Below, one piece after another: positions 41,849-52,600 of a stretch of DNA of 64,000 nt. The position numbers were made by a program, and so were the translations under genes. The stretch lies in contig OOIN01000030.1 in NCBI GenBank assembly GCA_900323505.1, positions 248,001 to 312,000 on the forward strand, written 5' to 3'. Source of the stretch: Ustilago trichophora (taxonomy: Eukaryota > Basidiomycota > Ustilaginomycetes > Ustilaginales > Ustilaginaceae). How positions within the stretch are numbered: position 1 is the first letter of the stretch; each line of letters begins with the position of its first letter. The notes under the pieces were generated by a model that saw only the letters and a program-made list of their open reading frames with translations, was not told the origin of the DNA and ran no database searches.

Positions 41849-42547
41849 ATGAAGCTCGGTATAACCCTCTCCCTCCTCTCCCTGCTCGCCTCGACCTCGT
41901 GGGCCCACTTCACTCTCGACTCGCCCAAAACGCGCGGTTTTGACGAGGACAAGGAATCAAACAACTTTTGTGGTGGCTTCCCTGACGTTTCGCTTCCACG
42001 TCAGCCTTGGTTCTATCGCAACGGACCCATTTCGATCGATTCGCACCATCCTTCTGCGACAGTCAACATTTACATTGCTTTCGACGTGCCCACCTCGGCC
42101 CAGTCTTTCCTGACCACGGCGAACGGTACCACCATCCCACCACTGAGACACGACTTGGCTATCAAGGGTACGGGAGAGTTTTGCTTCCACGCTAATGCAG
42201 CCGATCTCAACGTGGCAGGGGTCAAGGTCGAAAGTGGAACAAATGCCACCATCATGGTGGAGTACATCAATGACGTTCATGGTCATCTGTACCAGTGTAG
42301 CGATGTCACGTTCACGGATGATGCAAAGGTTGGGGCCAACGTGAGCTGCTCGGATTCGCTCACTGCTGCTTCTGCTAGTGCTAGCGGAAGTGCTGGTGGT
42401 AGTGCAAGCGGTAGCGGCAGTGCAAGTGCTGCCACCTCGTCGGCGCCGGCGGCAAACAAGGCGAACGGAGCGATGGCAGTCGGAATTCCCATGCTCTCTC
42501 TGGCGCTGCTGCCTGCTCTGGCCGCCGGTGCGCTCCTCTTGGCTTGA
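41849..42547 (+). CDS. Bim1/X325-like secreted copper-binding protein with GPI anchor
   Basis: 232 residues from ATG 41849; upstream the frame reaches only a TTG. Residues 1-19 are a signal peptide; cleavage after TSWA would expose His20 as the mature N-terminus (H-F-T-L). That is the key feature of LPMO-like X325/Bim1 proteins, where His1 helps bind Cu(II). Four Cys (NNFCGG, EFCFH, YQCSD, VSCSD) could make two disulfides. HGHLYQC near residue 147 supplies further His. After residue 165 comes a Ser/Ala/Gly linker and a hydrophobic C-terminus (MLSLALLPALAAGALLLA) typical of GPI attachment. In Cryptococcus, Bim1 aids Ctr1 copper uptake under starvation and lacks polysaccharide oxidation. A Ctr transporter gene lies 10 kb to the left. 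Confidence 0.8.
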   Translation: MKLGITLSLLSLLASTSWAHFTLDSPKTRGFDEDKESNNFCGGFPDVSLPRQPWFYRNGPISIDSHHPSATVNIYIAFDVPTSAQSFLTTANGTTIPPLRHDLAIKGTGEFCFHANAADLNVAGVKVESGTNATIMVEYINDVHGHLYQCSDVTFTDDAKVGANVSCSDSLTAASASASGSAGGSASGSGSASAATSSAPAANKANGAMAVGIPMLSLALLPALAAGALLLA

Positions 42548-43264
42548 TGGAGTAGATGAGATGTCATGTCAATATATTTGAAGCTACTTGTTATTGCTCT
42601 CGGATTCGCCTGTATGTATGGGATGTCTTACCAGGAGAAAACCAAGCCTTTGCTCTAGAACGAAGTGTTTCCTCGACCGAGCCTCAGATCGACATCGGGA
42701 ACCTCTCCCCGATAAGGTGCGATGCGCTGTGGAGTAAGAAAATGAAATGTGGCTCGTGCGCATCGGCCATCGACGAAGCTGCATTTCTTCGTGGTTTTTG
42801 TCGCTGTTTTTGGCAAGATTTTCTAAAATCAGGTCAATAAAATGTAGCAAAAAAATCTGGCTCTGAAGCACAACACTCTACCAACGAATTGAGATGGTGG
42901 TCGGACGAGCGTACTACAGATGTACACAGTGTGAACCGTGAGCTCCACAGCCAGGGCCTTCACGAAGTAGGTGTCCACACTAGGTTGCGCCGTAAACTAA
43001 AGGAGGACAGAGCTTCTCGACACCAAAAAAAAGGGAGATGTTTCGAAGGCGTCTCTATGTGAAGCCAATACAGCGGCTTGAGCGAAAAGCGGTGGACAGA
43101 TCCAATCATCTGAAACGCCAACGCCTGGTCGATCCCCCGACGTATCGGATCGGCAATCGCTTTTTATGTATCCAATCTTGGACGTGTGCTCTCTCAAGAA
43201 ACGAGTAGGCATTCGAATGTCGAAGGATGATAGAGAGGAGCCATATTGCACTCGAGTTTCGGAT

Positions 43265-43304
43265 GAGAGAGAGAGAGAGAGAGAGTGTGTGTGTGTGTGT
43301 GTGT
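43265..43304 (+). repeat. Compound GA-GT microsatellite
   Basis: About ten GA units followed directly by about ten GT units, in non-coding DNA. Confidence 0.9.
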
Positions 43305-43377
43305 CCTGCAAGTCGATCTTTGACAGCGTCGATTGATTGGAGGTCAGTGCGTCTCCGCTGTTTTTTTTGTTATTGTG

Positions 43378-43405
43378 TTTTTTTTTTTTTTTTTTTTTTT
43401 TTTTT
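43378..43405 (+). repeat. T28 homopolymer tract
   Basis: An uninterrupted run of about 28 T in the gene-free stretch before the B55 gene. Nucleosome-depleting promoter element or plain slippage product; nothing else marks it. Confidence 0.88.
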
Positions 43406-43951
43406 CCCTTCTTCCAATGGCTCACGAACTCAGTTTGTTCGCCCTTGACTGACTCGTGTGGCGCGGTCGATTTTTCAGGGCGTTGATCCGGAGCTCCAAG
43501 ATTGAAAAAAAGAGTCGAATTTTTGCGCAATTTCACATTTCCACCTCCTTTTTTACCATCTACCCGGCAGCAGATGGCGACATGATCCGGGAAAAGTGGA
43601 AAAAAAAATTCCTCAAAAATTGCTCTCTTCTTGTGCAAAGTGGGCAGGCAGCTGCTCCGAAGCAAAGCACGAGCCCAGTTGATTTGGCATTCCTCTCACC
43701 TCCCTCGCACACCGATCAAGCAAAAATCCGCTCTAGCCAATCAATTCCATTTGCCCTCCACCAACCAACGGTCCACACCATCTCCATCTCCGACCATCAA
43801 CATCCTTTTCTTGTTTTCATCGTCAACGTCGCAACGCCACCTCTCACGAACTCAATTGCCGTTGCAAGTGCCTATCTGAGCCAGTCCTCGTTCCGCCGAC
43901 CTCAACGTTTGGTTCAGCTTCCGATATCTCCGGCTTAGGCTCGTACCAGTT

Positions 43952-43958
43952 TATAAAA
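43952..43958 (+). promoter_or_regulatory. TATA box, putative PP2A B55 promoter
   Basis: TATAAAA in a region otherwise C/T-rich, about 400 bp before ATG 44357. The intervening pyrimidine-rich sequence would be the 5' leader. Confidence 0.45.
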
Positions 43959-44356
43959 ACGCGTCCAGATCCTGCTATCGCGCACGGCGTCTACCTTTCA
44001 TCCTCGACCATCCGCGATCGGTATCCGCTCTTGGCCTTCATCGACTCAGTATACCGCGCGGCGCTGCTTCTGAACATCGAATCGCTCAGCTTACATCGAC
44101 TCGACTGCTCATTCGTGACCCCATTCTAAGCACCAAACAATCGCGTACGACCCCAACGTTCCACCCGCTTTTCTAGATCGGTCTCAGCGATACATCTCCA
44201 CCAGCGTCCACCTCTACTAGCTGTACTGCAAGGCCTCTCAACTGGTCTGTGTGCAACGTTGGACTCACTGGCCCAATCTCAAACTTCGGTCTCTTACACC
44301 GATACCGAAAGCACCATACACACAGCTTCGATACACGTATCCGCCATCTTGTCATA

Positions 44357-46241
44357 ATGGAGAAGGAGGGAGATCCGTCCGGAGGATGGCGATTCGCCCA
44401 GTGCTTTGGAGACAAGGGTGAAGTTGAGGAAATTACTGAAGGTAAGCTTTCCGCTCTCACAACAGCCACCACACTCGGCTGAAGCAAAAGGCAAGGCTAG
44501 CACGGAACGCCCTCTGCAGTTTGGACCGAATCACGGTGCGTCCAGTGTCGATTGCAGATACACTGTATTGCCGCTCTATGGCGACCCCATTCCGACCGCT
44601 ACGTGCTGGTCCCGACACTTTCAGCTCAGAGATAAGCTCGATCGTCGCACAAGCACATCTGGGCTCTGTATCTCAACAGTAGACTGACAAATTCTCTTTC
44701 CTCGCTTTTCATCACCCGTCTGCATTGGTGTGCTGCAGCCGATATCATCTCGACGGTCGAGTTCGATCACACCGGTGACTACCTTGCTACAGGTGATAAG
44801 GGTGGTCGTGTCGTCCTTTTCGAGCGCAATGACTCTGTAAGTGTTTCCGCAACCTTGCTCTCCTCCCACACACACGCGGACCGGACGACTGACCAGAGAC
44901 CTTGTCTTCTTCCTGTCTCTCTTGCCGAACACAGAAAAAGGGCTGCGAATACAAGTTCCACACCGAGTTCCAATCCCACGAGCCCGAGTTCGATTACCTC
45001 AAGTCACTCGAAATCGAGGAGAAGATCAACAAGATCAAATGGTGCAGAAGGCAAAATGCCGCTCACTTTTTGCTCAGTACAAATGGTAAGTGGCCTGACC
45101 AAACAATGACTTGACATAGGTACGAGCACATTGCTGATCATGCCGTTCTGCTTCTGACACAACAGACAAGACGATCAAGCTGTGGAAAGTGTTTGAAAAG
45201 ACACTCAAGTTGGTAGCCGAAAACAATCACAACGATATGGGTTATGGTCAGATGCGCGATCCAGATGTCCACCCATCACTACTCCCTGTGCCGACACCGG
45301 TGCCCGGAAGCGGGGTGGGTCTGCGCCTGCCCCGTCTCACACCAATCGACACCATCATTGCTGCTGTTCCAAGGAAGATCTACGCCAACGCGCATGCGTA
45401 CCACATTAACTCGATTTCCGTCAACTCAGATGGTGAAACCTACATCAGTGCCGATGACCTTCGCATCAACCTTTGGAACCTCAACATTAGCGACCAGAGC
45501 TTCAACATTGTCGATATCAAGCCCGTAAACATGGAAGAGTTGACAGAAGTCATCACTGCTGCCGAGTTCCACCCTATCCACTGCAACCAGTTTGTCTACT
45601 CCAGCTCGAAAGGTACCATCAAGCTTGCCGATATGCGCGATTCCGCGCTGTGCGATGCCCACGCCAAGCAATTTGAAGAGGAAGAGGACCCTTCGACCAA
45701 GTCCTTCTTCAGTGAGATCATTAGCAGCATATCCGACGTCAAGTTTTCTCGGGATGGCCGTTACATCCTCTCTCGTGACTACCTCACGCTCAAGATTTGG
45801 GATGTCAACATGGAGAACAAGCCTGTCAAGACCATCCCCATTCACGATCACCTTCGCTCCAAACTTTGCGATCTTTACGAGAACGATTGCATCTTTGACA
45901 AGTTTGAGGCGCTGTGGGGTCCTGACGGCAAGAAGGTCCTCACAGGTAGTTACAACAACTACTTCCACATCTTTGACAAGGACGACAGCAGCGACGTTGT
46001 ACTTCAGGCAGACAAGAGCGCCTTCAAGGCCAAGCGTATGGCCGGCGCAGGGAAGAAGGGTAAAAACGGCGGCAATGGCGCCCTGGGCGCACCAGGTCAG
46101 GTCAACCTCGACAATCCAGATTTCAACAAGAAGATCCTCCATGCCAGCTACCACCCGCGGGAGAACACCATCGCCATCGCAGCAACCAACAACCTCTTCA
46201 TCTTTAGCGCTAATAATCCAGCGGGAATTCCCATGGCATGA
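44357..46241 (+). CDS. CDC55: PP2A regulatory subunit B (B55/PR55, Cdc55-like)
   Basis: Four exons: 44357-44441, 44739-44836, 44935-45085, 45166-46241. Introns are 297, 98 and 80 bp, all GTAAG...CAG, and join one frame of 469 residues. The spliced N-terminus ([41 protein letters not shown]) and the following [20 protein letters not shown] and INKIKWC strings are near-invariant in B55 proteins. The remainder makes a seven-blade WD40 propeller ([45 protein letters not shown]). A Lys/Gly-rich insert near residue 410 is unusual. B55 directs the PP2A catalytic and scaffold subunits to Ser/Thr substrates in mitosis, the cytoskeleton and stress signalling. All introns sit in the first quarter of the gene. 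Confidence 0.95.
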
Positions 46242-46592
46242 TCAAACTCCCTACCGGCGGCCATAATGGAACTTTTGATTAGCATCAGCGGTCAATCAAC
46301 TCAGATCTGATCAGATTGCATGCTGCCTTGTTTGTAACCCCCTCCTTGTACTACCTCCTGCTGTCTTTTGTTGTGTCGAATCGAACTTCTTTCTTTTACT
46401 CTTTCGGCGTTGTATGAGGGGTTGGTGTGGGTAGGCGGATGAGAGAATTTTCTCTGAAGCGATGTGATGTGACAGTCGGAATCTCACGCTCTCATAAGCA
46501 CTTGAAGAGAGGAGACGAAAATTTGCATTGAGATGACGTTGGGCGATACAGTACAGTTGCTGTGGATGGTCAAATGGTGAAAAGCAAAGCTT
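46242..46592. other. Convergent intergenic region (B55 and PRP40 3' ends)
   Basis: 350 bp holding two converging 3' flanks. It contains a CAGTACAG word at 46549-46556. Nothing else definable. Confidence 0.5.
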
Positions 46593-48611
46593 TTACACTT
46601 CGCCCTCCTCAGGCTCGCTTTCATCGTTGTCATTGTCCCTCCGAACCCTTTTCACTTCCTTTTCGATCTGCCCTGTCTCATTGACACTTGCACTAGTACT
46701 CCTCTTCCTCCCACCACCACCACCACCAGCTCTGCCAATATCATCATCATTAGGATGGTCTTTCCTCTTACGACTCTCGTCGACTTCGAGCTCCTTTTCC
46801 CTCTGACGACGGACAAACTTGTCCCAAGCCCATTTGGGAATCCTTTCATCCTCCCCCATCGCTTCTATGTATTCGGCTAAACCTTGTATTCTGCGCTTTG
46901 TATCTTCGAAACTGGCACTTAGGTCGAGAGGCGGGTCGATTTTTTTGAAAGCATAACGCAGATCTTCAATTTGATGCCTATGTTTGCGCTCCAACTTGCG
47001 TCGCTCATCGGAGAGCTTACGCTCTTCTTCTTCGGCCAAGTAGGATACGAGTTCCGTGTAGATCTGCTTGAGTGTCGCTTCTGGCACTTGACAGCCTGAG
47101 GTCCAGGCGAGGAATTCGGTCTCGGTGGTGGTGGGTGACACTGTGTGGCCTGACTTGGAGGCATGTTGGAGGGCGTCTGCGGTTTGCTTTTCTAGATGCT
47201 GATCAAGCGCATCTACGTGATCGAAAAACAGATCGAGAGGGGTGGACCCGGGTTGTCCCACAGCACGTAGGAAATCATCATGATCTTTGATGAGTGGGAA
47301 TACTTCACCCCATGTGGACCGGGCTCGAATCTTGCCTTCGGTCTCAAGTTGTTTCAGGAGCGCCTTGAAGGCATCTCTGTTCTGACGTTCTTTACGACGC
47401 TTTGCTTCGGCCTCCTTTCGCTTCGCTGCATCCGCATCGCGCTCGATACCCTTCATCAGGTCCTCAAAGACGAGCAGCATATCCGACAAGTCCATGGTGC
47501 TGAGATGCGGATCATCGGTGTATTCGGGACTCTCGAGAATCGTACGATGAGCGTCGCGCCATCGAGTGAAGACGTCGGCCTCAAACGTCTTTAGAAGAGC
47601 CATGAGCATGTCCATATTTCTCTTTCTGATCTTTGCCTCGCTCTCCCGCTCCGCCTGTTTCACATCCTTCATCACCGCCTCGTAGATGTCCCTTGCCTCA
47701 TCGTCGTCCTTGGCCTGCTTCCACGTGGATGTCTCTCCCAAGAATTTCTTGGCGGTAGCAAAACTGGAATAGCTCTTCAACCCCTTCTGGTTGTTGATCA
47801 ATTGCCTAAAGAGCGGCTTGAGTGTCTCTAGCCGAGCAGCCGATTCCTCGGCGCGCTTACGACGGATAGCGTCAATGTGCTTGTTGAACGCAGCTTTGCG
47901 CTCAGCGATTGTCTTGAGCGCTTTGTAGAGCGGGTTGGTGATGATGGTGCGCATAGTGGTCTCCCAGGTCCAGTCGACGTCGACACCGGTATCGGAGAGG
48001 AGTTGGAGAAAGGCGGATTCGGCGGCTTCCTTGTCGCCTTTGAAGTTGATCTCGGTGGCACCGGACATGGTTTGGATGGTGGAATGCGGTGCGGTGCGGT
48101 CGGATGTGGAAGAAGGTTGGTGGTGGGGTAAGGGGGATGCAGTGGCGGGGAGAGGAGTGTTGGAGCCGGATGCTCGGTGCACCGGGTTTGGCGAGAGGGC
48201 GTGGGATGGCCTCGCGCCCGGTGATGCTTGACCCATTGCTTGAGAGGGGCTGGGGATGGCAGCTGCGGGAGAGCGAGCAAAGGCGGCAGGCGATTGGGTG
48301 GAGTCAACATTTGGGGTTGAAGAGGCATACGATGCTGGAGTCGCGGCAGGACCATCAACGGGATACGTATCAAGGATGTGCTTGAGCTCAGGAGGAAGCG
48401 TCCAAGTAGACTGCTTCGTGACGCTGTGGACGTAATACGAGCGGTCGCCAGACTTGTACTCCTTCCATGGTGTTGCTTCGAGTGCCCGTTCGCGAGCCGT
48501 CTTGAGCTCGGAAGGTTTCTCCCACACCGAACGCCTTTCGATTGTGTGGTACCAGTAGGGACGACCTTCCGGCGTTCTGTGCTCTGTCCATGGCACGCCC
48601 GTTGTCGACAT
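46593..48611 (-). CDS. PRP40: Pre-mRNA-processing factor Prp40 (U1 snRNP)
   Basis: 672 residues from ATG 48611, no intron. Two WW domains lie at about residues 4-36 and 45-77, each with paired Trp (PWTEHRTPEGRPYWYHT...W; PWKEYKSGDRSYYVHS...W) and a terminal Pro. A Ser/Pro/Ala-rich linker reaches about residue 190. A tandem array of FF domains follows (AESAFLQLLSDTGVDVDWTW, FNKHIDAIRRKRAEESAARL, then further FF-like repeats to about 600), and a Lys/Arg/Glu-rich charged tail ends the protein. Prp40 sits in U1 snRNP; its WW domains contact branch-point protein BBP and bridge the 5' splice site to the branch site. Length and order agree with yeast Prp40 (583). The gene is divergent from the U2AF large-subunit gene 382 bp away. 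Confidence 0.93.
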   Translation of the reverse strand: MSTTGVPWTEHRTPEGRPYWYHTIERRSVWEKPSELKTARERALEATPWKEYKSGDRSYYVHSVTKQSTWTLPPELKHILDTYPVDGPAATPASYASSTPNVDSTQSPAAFARSPAAAIPSPSQAMGQASPGARPSHALSPNPVHRASGSNTPLPATASPLPHHQPSSTSDRTAPHSTIQTMSGATEINFKGDKEAAESAFLQLLSDTGVDVDWTWETTMRTIITNPLYKALKTIAERKAAFNKHIDAIRRKRAEESAARLETLKPLFRQLINNQKGLKSYSSFATAKKFLGETSTWKQAKDDDEARDIYEAVMKDVKQAERESEAKIRKRNMDMLMALLKTFEADVFTRWRDAHRTILESPEYTDDPHLSTMDLSDMLLVFEDLMKGIERDADAAKRKEAEAKRRKERQNRDAFKALLKQLETEGKIRARSTWGEVFPLIKDHDDFLRAVGQPGSTPLDLFFDHVDALDQHLEKQTADALQHASKSGHTVSPTTTETEFLAWTSGCQVPEATLKQIYTELVSYLAEEEERKLSDERRKLERKHRHQIEDLRYAFKKIDPPLDLSASFEDTKRRIQGLAEYIEAMGEDERIPKWAWDKFVRRQREKELEVDESRKRKDHPNDDDIGRAGGGGGGRKRSTSASVNETGQIEKEVKRVRRDNDNDESEPEEGEV

Positions 48612-48993
48612 GGTGAGCTGCTTTTGAGGTCGGTTCTCTTGCAGTTGTGTCGTAGAAGGAGGATGACGTACAAGTAGCAGAGTGTGATGGCAAGCTTTGC
48701 CAGCTCCACTTTGGAATTTCTCCCTCTTTCATCTGCGCCAAGCAGCGGACCCTGGCATTTCACATTGCAAATCGGAATTCGGACAAACAAGAGGTGAAGA
48801 AAGAGTGGGAATTTTGCCAAGCTGTTGCTGCTTGCCTCCATTTTCAAGCCACATTTCTGGTATTCGGATCCCATCCGCCATCCGCCTTCCGCCTTCACTT
48901 CCTCGTCAACAACACTCATCGGCTTCTTCCCGTCAACTTCACATACAAAGCAACGACTATTGCTCCAATCACACCTGCGTGTTGATATCTATC
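48612..48993. promoter_or_regulatory. Shared divergent promoter of PRP40 and U2AF large subunit
   Basis: 382 bp between two start codons on opposite strands, the shortest divergent promoter region in the window. It is C/T-rich, with no TATA box that I can place. Both genes encode factors of early splice-site pairing. Confidence 0.65.
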
Positions 48994-51150
48994 ATGGCGG
49001 ATAGTGCCGACGCCTTCTTGGCCGGCATCGAGGACGAAGTTCGCAACAAGGCTAAAGAGCGCAACAGCTCTTCTTCTGGGCGAGACCGTGATCGCGATCG
49101 TGACCGAGATCGTAGAGACAGAAGGTCAGGCAGAGACGCCTACGAGGAGGATCGTAGTGCCTCTTCAAGCTCGCGTAAGAGGAGAGGCGAGGGCGAGGAT
49201 CGCGATGAACACGATCGATATCCACGAAAGAGTCAGCGCGGTGACAGGGACCGGCGCGATAGGGATGACGATGATCGTCGACGAAGACGCAGGGATGACG
49301 ACTACTATGGAGGTAGCGGAGGAGGAAGAGCGACTCGTGATGGTAGGGACAGCTACTCGTACCGACGTGATCGAGACGACCGCTACTCTGGCCGCAGGGA
49401 GCGTTCGCGGTATGAAGAGGACGACTACTACCATGAACGAGGAAGCCGAAGCCGTGGAGGGGATTGGAGGAGCGCCGAGGGACGTGACAGCAGTCCGTCG
49501 GTGCGCCGTAGTCCGACGCCAGAAGGTACCATTCCGATCAGCGAACGAGCTAGGCCCAACTCCAAGTGGGACATTCCTGCACCCGGCTTCGAAGGTACTA
49601 GTGCCCTCGCTGCCAAAGCTACGGGTCTCTTCGGCATCCCTGGTCAGACAAGGTTGGTAGGCATGCCACCTGTCAACCTCGGTGTCAATGGTCCTGGTGT
49701 TCCGCCCGGCGTTGGCTTGCCGCTACCACCTATTCACATGGGTGGGCAACCCATCCATCCCCACCGCGGCGGTCCTGTGCCTCCTCATCAGCATCCTCGA
49801 CAGCCCTACCCACCGCATGGGCAACACCCCAACCAGCCCTACCCGCAACCCAACATGCATCAGCAACATTCACATCAGCAACAAGGATATCCACGATCAC
49901 AACAATCTCCACACGGCCATGGTTCTCCCTACCCACCTCAATCTGGATTCGGTCCCAACAATGGCTCTCAGAGCCAAGGTCCCTCCCCAGAAGAATTAGC
50001 TGCACAGAACGCCAGCCGTCAAGCGCGTCGACTGTACGTCGGCAACATCACACACCAAGCCAACGAGGCCAACATGGTGGCCTTCTTCAACGAGCAGATG
50101 CTCAAGCTCAAGCTCAGCACCGAGCCAGGCGAACCTGCCGTCTCGGCTCAGGTCAACGTCGACAAGGGCTATGCATTCGTCGAATTCCGTCATCCCGAAG
50201 AAGCGACCAATGCCATGTCGTTCGATGGAATCGTATTCCAAGCGCAATCTCTCAAGATTCGACGACCGAAGGATTACACTGGACCGGATGTCCGTCCTCC
50301 TTCCACCATCCATGTACCTGGTGTCATTAGCACCAACGTCCCCGATTCGCCTCACAAGATCTTCGTCGGCGGTCTGCCTACCTATCTCAACGACGACCAA
50401 GTCATCGAGCTACTTCAGGCGTTTGGTGAGCTGCGAGCCTTCAACCTGGTCAAGGACACCGGCACGGGTGCGTCCAAAGGGTTTGCGTTCTGCGAGTATG
50501 TTGATACTGCGCTCACCGACTTGGCCTGCCAGGGTCTGAATGGTATGGAGCTCGGCGATCGTAATTTGGTGGTTCAACGTGCAAGTGTGGGAAGTGAGAA
50601 GAAGGCACAGGCCATCGCAGCTACCGGTGCTAACGCGGGTACGCTGGGTAGTGCGGTTCCCTCTTCGCTGCAACAGTTCGCCGGAGAAGGCGGCGACGCG
50701 GGCGAGCCAACAAGCTGTATGGTCATGCTCAACATGGTCACGCCTGAAGAGCTGCAGGATGACGAAGAGTACGCCGATATCGTAGAAGACATCAGGGACG
50801 AGTGTACAAAGTACGGCGCTGTTACCGACGTGCGTGTGCCGCGACCGGCAAAGGAAAGCAAAGCTGCAGCTGCCCATCAGTGGAAGAGAAGCCAAGATGA
50901 GAGCGCTGAAGGTGCAGAAAAGAGCAGCGGAGAACGAGAGGGCGTAGGCAGGGTCTATGTCAGGTATGGCGAGACAGAGCACTGTGCAGAGGCGCTCAAG
51001 GCGATCGCTGGCAGACAGTTTGGTGGACGTACCGTCATCTGTGCGTTCCTGAAGGAGGATGACTGGCCCGGTGACGAGGACGGTGGACAGAACGCTGATG
51101 ACACCGCTGCCCAGGCCAGAGGAGCTGCTTTCGGCACTGATGCCAACTAA
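48994..51150 (+). CDS. U2AF2: U2AF large subunit (U2AF65-like)
   Basis: 718 residues from ATG 48994. The frame is open further upstream, but that stretch is the shared promoter. An Arg/Asp/Ser-rich RS-type region (DRDRDRDRDRRDRR) fills residues about 25-165. PNSKWDIPAPGFEG near 190 is a U2AF-ligand-type motif with its Trp. A His/Gln/Pro-rich linker precedes RRM1 (RRLYVGNITHQAN ... KGYAFVEF), RRM2 (KIFVGGLPTYLNDDQ ... SKGFAFCEY) and a C-terminal UHM (CMVMLNMVTPEELQDDEEY, acidic helix, GRQFGG carrying the R-x-F of UHMs). U2AF65 binds the 3' splice-site polypyrimidine tract, pairs with the small subunit and SF1/BBP, and recruits U2 snRNP. The His/Gln/Pro linker of about 110 residues is longer than in animals. 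Strongly assigned. Confidence 0.94.
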   Translation: MADSADAFLAGIEDEVRNKAKERNSSSSGRDRDRDRDRDRRDRRSGRDAYEEDRSASSSSRKRRGEGEDRDEHDRYPRKSQRGDRDRRDRDDDDRRRRRRDDDYYGGSGGGRATRDGRDSYSYRRDRDDRYSGRRERSRYEEDDYYHERGSRSRGGDWRSAEGRDSSPSVRRSPTPEGTIPISERARPNSKWDIPAPGFEGTSALAAKATGLFGIPGQTRLVGMPPVNLGVNGPGVPPGVGLPLPPIHMGGQPIHPHRGGPVPPHQHPRQPYPPHGQHPNQPYPQPNMHQQHSHQQQGYPRSQQSPHGHGSPYPPQSGFGPNNGSQSQGPSPEELAAQNASRQARRLYVGNITHQANEANMVAFFNEQMLKLKLSTEPGEPAVSAQVNVDKGYAFVEFRHPEEATNAMSFDGIVFQAQSLKIRRPKDYTGPDVRPPSTIHVPGVISTNVPDSPHKIFVGGLPTYLNDDQVIELLQAFGELRAFNLVKDTGTGASKGFAFCEYVDTALTDLACQGLNGMELGDRNLVVQRASVGSEKKAQAIAATGANAGTLGSAVPSSLQQFAGEGGDAGEPTSCMVMLNMVTPEELQDDEEYADIVEDIRDECTKYGAVTDVRVPRPAKESKAAAAHQWKRSQDESAEGAEKSSGEREGVGRVYVRYGETEHCAEALKAIAGRQFGGRTVICAFLKEDDWPGDEDGGQNADDTAAQARGAAFGTDAN

Positions 51151-52600
51151 TACTTTCGCACAATTAGATTCTTCATTATGCAATGTCAGGGAAACATCTC
51201 AGTCTCAAGGAAGAGTGATGCTGTGATGAGGAGAGATCGAGAATCGCGACCATGCCGAGGCTCGCTCTTCGATCGGAATTGACCAAATGGCAATCGGGTT
51301 AGCGATGGTCGACGATAAGCCATATCTGCGGGCCAAATCGGACAGACAAGCGACCGTGTCAAAATCGGCCCACTTTCTCTTCATTTTTAAAGAATTGCAC
51401 CTAAAAAAAAAAAAAAGGTTTGGCGTGTGGGCTTGCACAAAAAGAAAGGATCGCCTGACTCTCGCCGTTCCAATGGCTCTACCGCCCTGCTATCAGCTGA
51501 AGCACTGATGATGAATCATTTTGCACAGCCTTTTGCAGTGCGGCGCAGCATCAGACGTAAGTGACAAATGTTGAAGAACGGTTGATGCTGTGTCGGCTGT
51601 TGTTGGCATGGCTAGAGAGTAGATGGAAGCGGAAAACTCCAAGGGTGAGAAGGTGTTGGCTGTCCATCGATTGCTGATGTTGCTAAAATTCCCCGATGAG
51701 TGTAGAGCCAGAGCCAGAACAAGACAACCCGCGGCCAGCCAGCCAGCCAACTACCCAGCCAGCATAAAGCAGCGCTATTCAGTCCGAGCAGCTCCGTTGC
51801 AGGGTGCGTGTTTGGCCGAGTGCTGGCGAGAAAAGTGCGGCGGCCAACCCAAAACTGGATTTGGCTCCTCCTCTCAGAGACTCTCTCTCTGTCTCTCTCG
51901 CTTCCAACCGAAGTGGCACGATTCTACTCTCTGCTTGATTTTCGCCACCGAGCCCAAAAAGTGACACTTGACCAGCTCAGATTTTTCTTCGCGTCAGGCG
52001 ACTTTGTGCGCTCTTCTCAACCTTTTTCGGACCTGATCTTCTCAGTGCGCTTTGGCCGCCGCACATCTTCGCAGCAATCAGCCTGGGGAAAAATGCCTCA
52101 CGTCGCTGTCGCTGTTTGTCCCGCCTGCCCAAAATTCTTTCATTGAAAGGGTTGATTTCTTCTTTTTGCAGATTGGCAGAGAACACGCCCTTTTTTTCTA
52201 AATAATGACCGTTTCGCCGTCTGTTGGCTCGCCTAGTCTTCGCATGCTCTTCTGAGACAGCCAACCGTGTGCAAAGTGGGTTCGGCAACTGCAGGATCAC
52301 ACAGGGTTGGCGCTTGCGTGCGTGAGTGTGAACTTTTGTGAGCCAAGTTTCTATAACCATTCATTCATTTGTGCGTGCGTGCGTGTGTGCGTGAGGTTGG
52401 AAGGAGTTGGTGTGCGTGTGTGTGTTGCTCGTGCATGGTGCGTTTCCGCGTCCGTGTTCCAATCAGCCTCTACTTGATCTTGCCTCGCCTCGAAAGCAAC
52501 TCGCCGAGCCTCTTAACTACCACACTAGATCCCATTCTCGCACAACAGGTTCCTTTCTCACACTCGTTTACCATCCTCCCCTCTTCATATACATTTCAAC
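51151..52600. other. 1.45-kb gene-free region upstream of HMG-CoA synthase
   Basis: It contains an A14 tract (51403-51416), a CTCTCTGTCTCTCTC stretch near 51885 and a GTGCGTGC run near 52371-52394. The last 200 bases, rich in C and T, lead to ATG 52601. No gene recognised. Confidence 0.6.

Larger units (their letters stand above)
42548..44356. other. 1.8-kb gene-free region upstream of the PP2A B55 gene
   Basis: A possible poly(A) signal AATAAA lies near 42836. A GA run passes into a GT run (43265-43304) and a T28 tract spans 43378-43405. A TATAAAA at 43952-43958 lies about 400 bp before the B55 ATG, implying a long 5' leader. No gene recognised. Confidence 0.6.
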
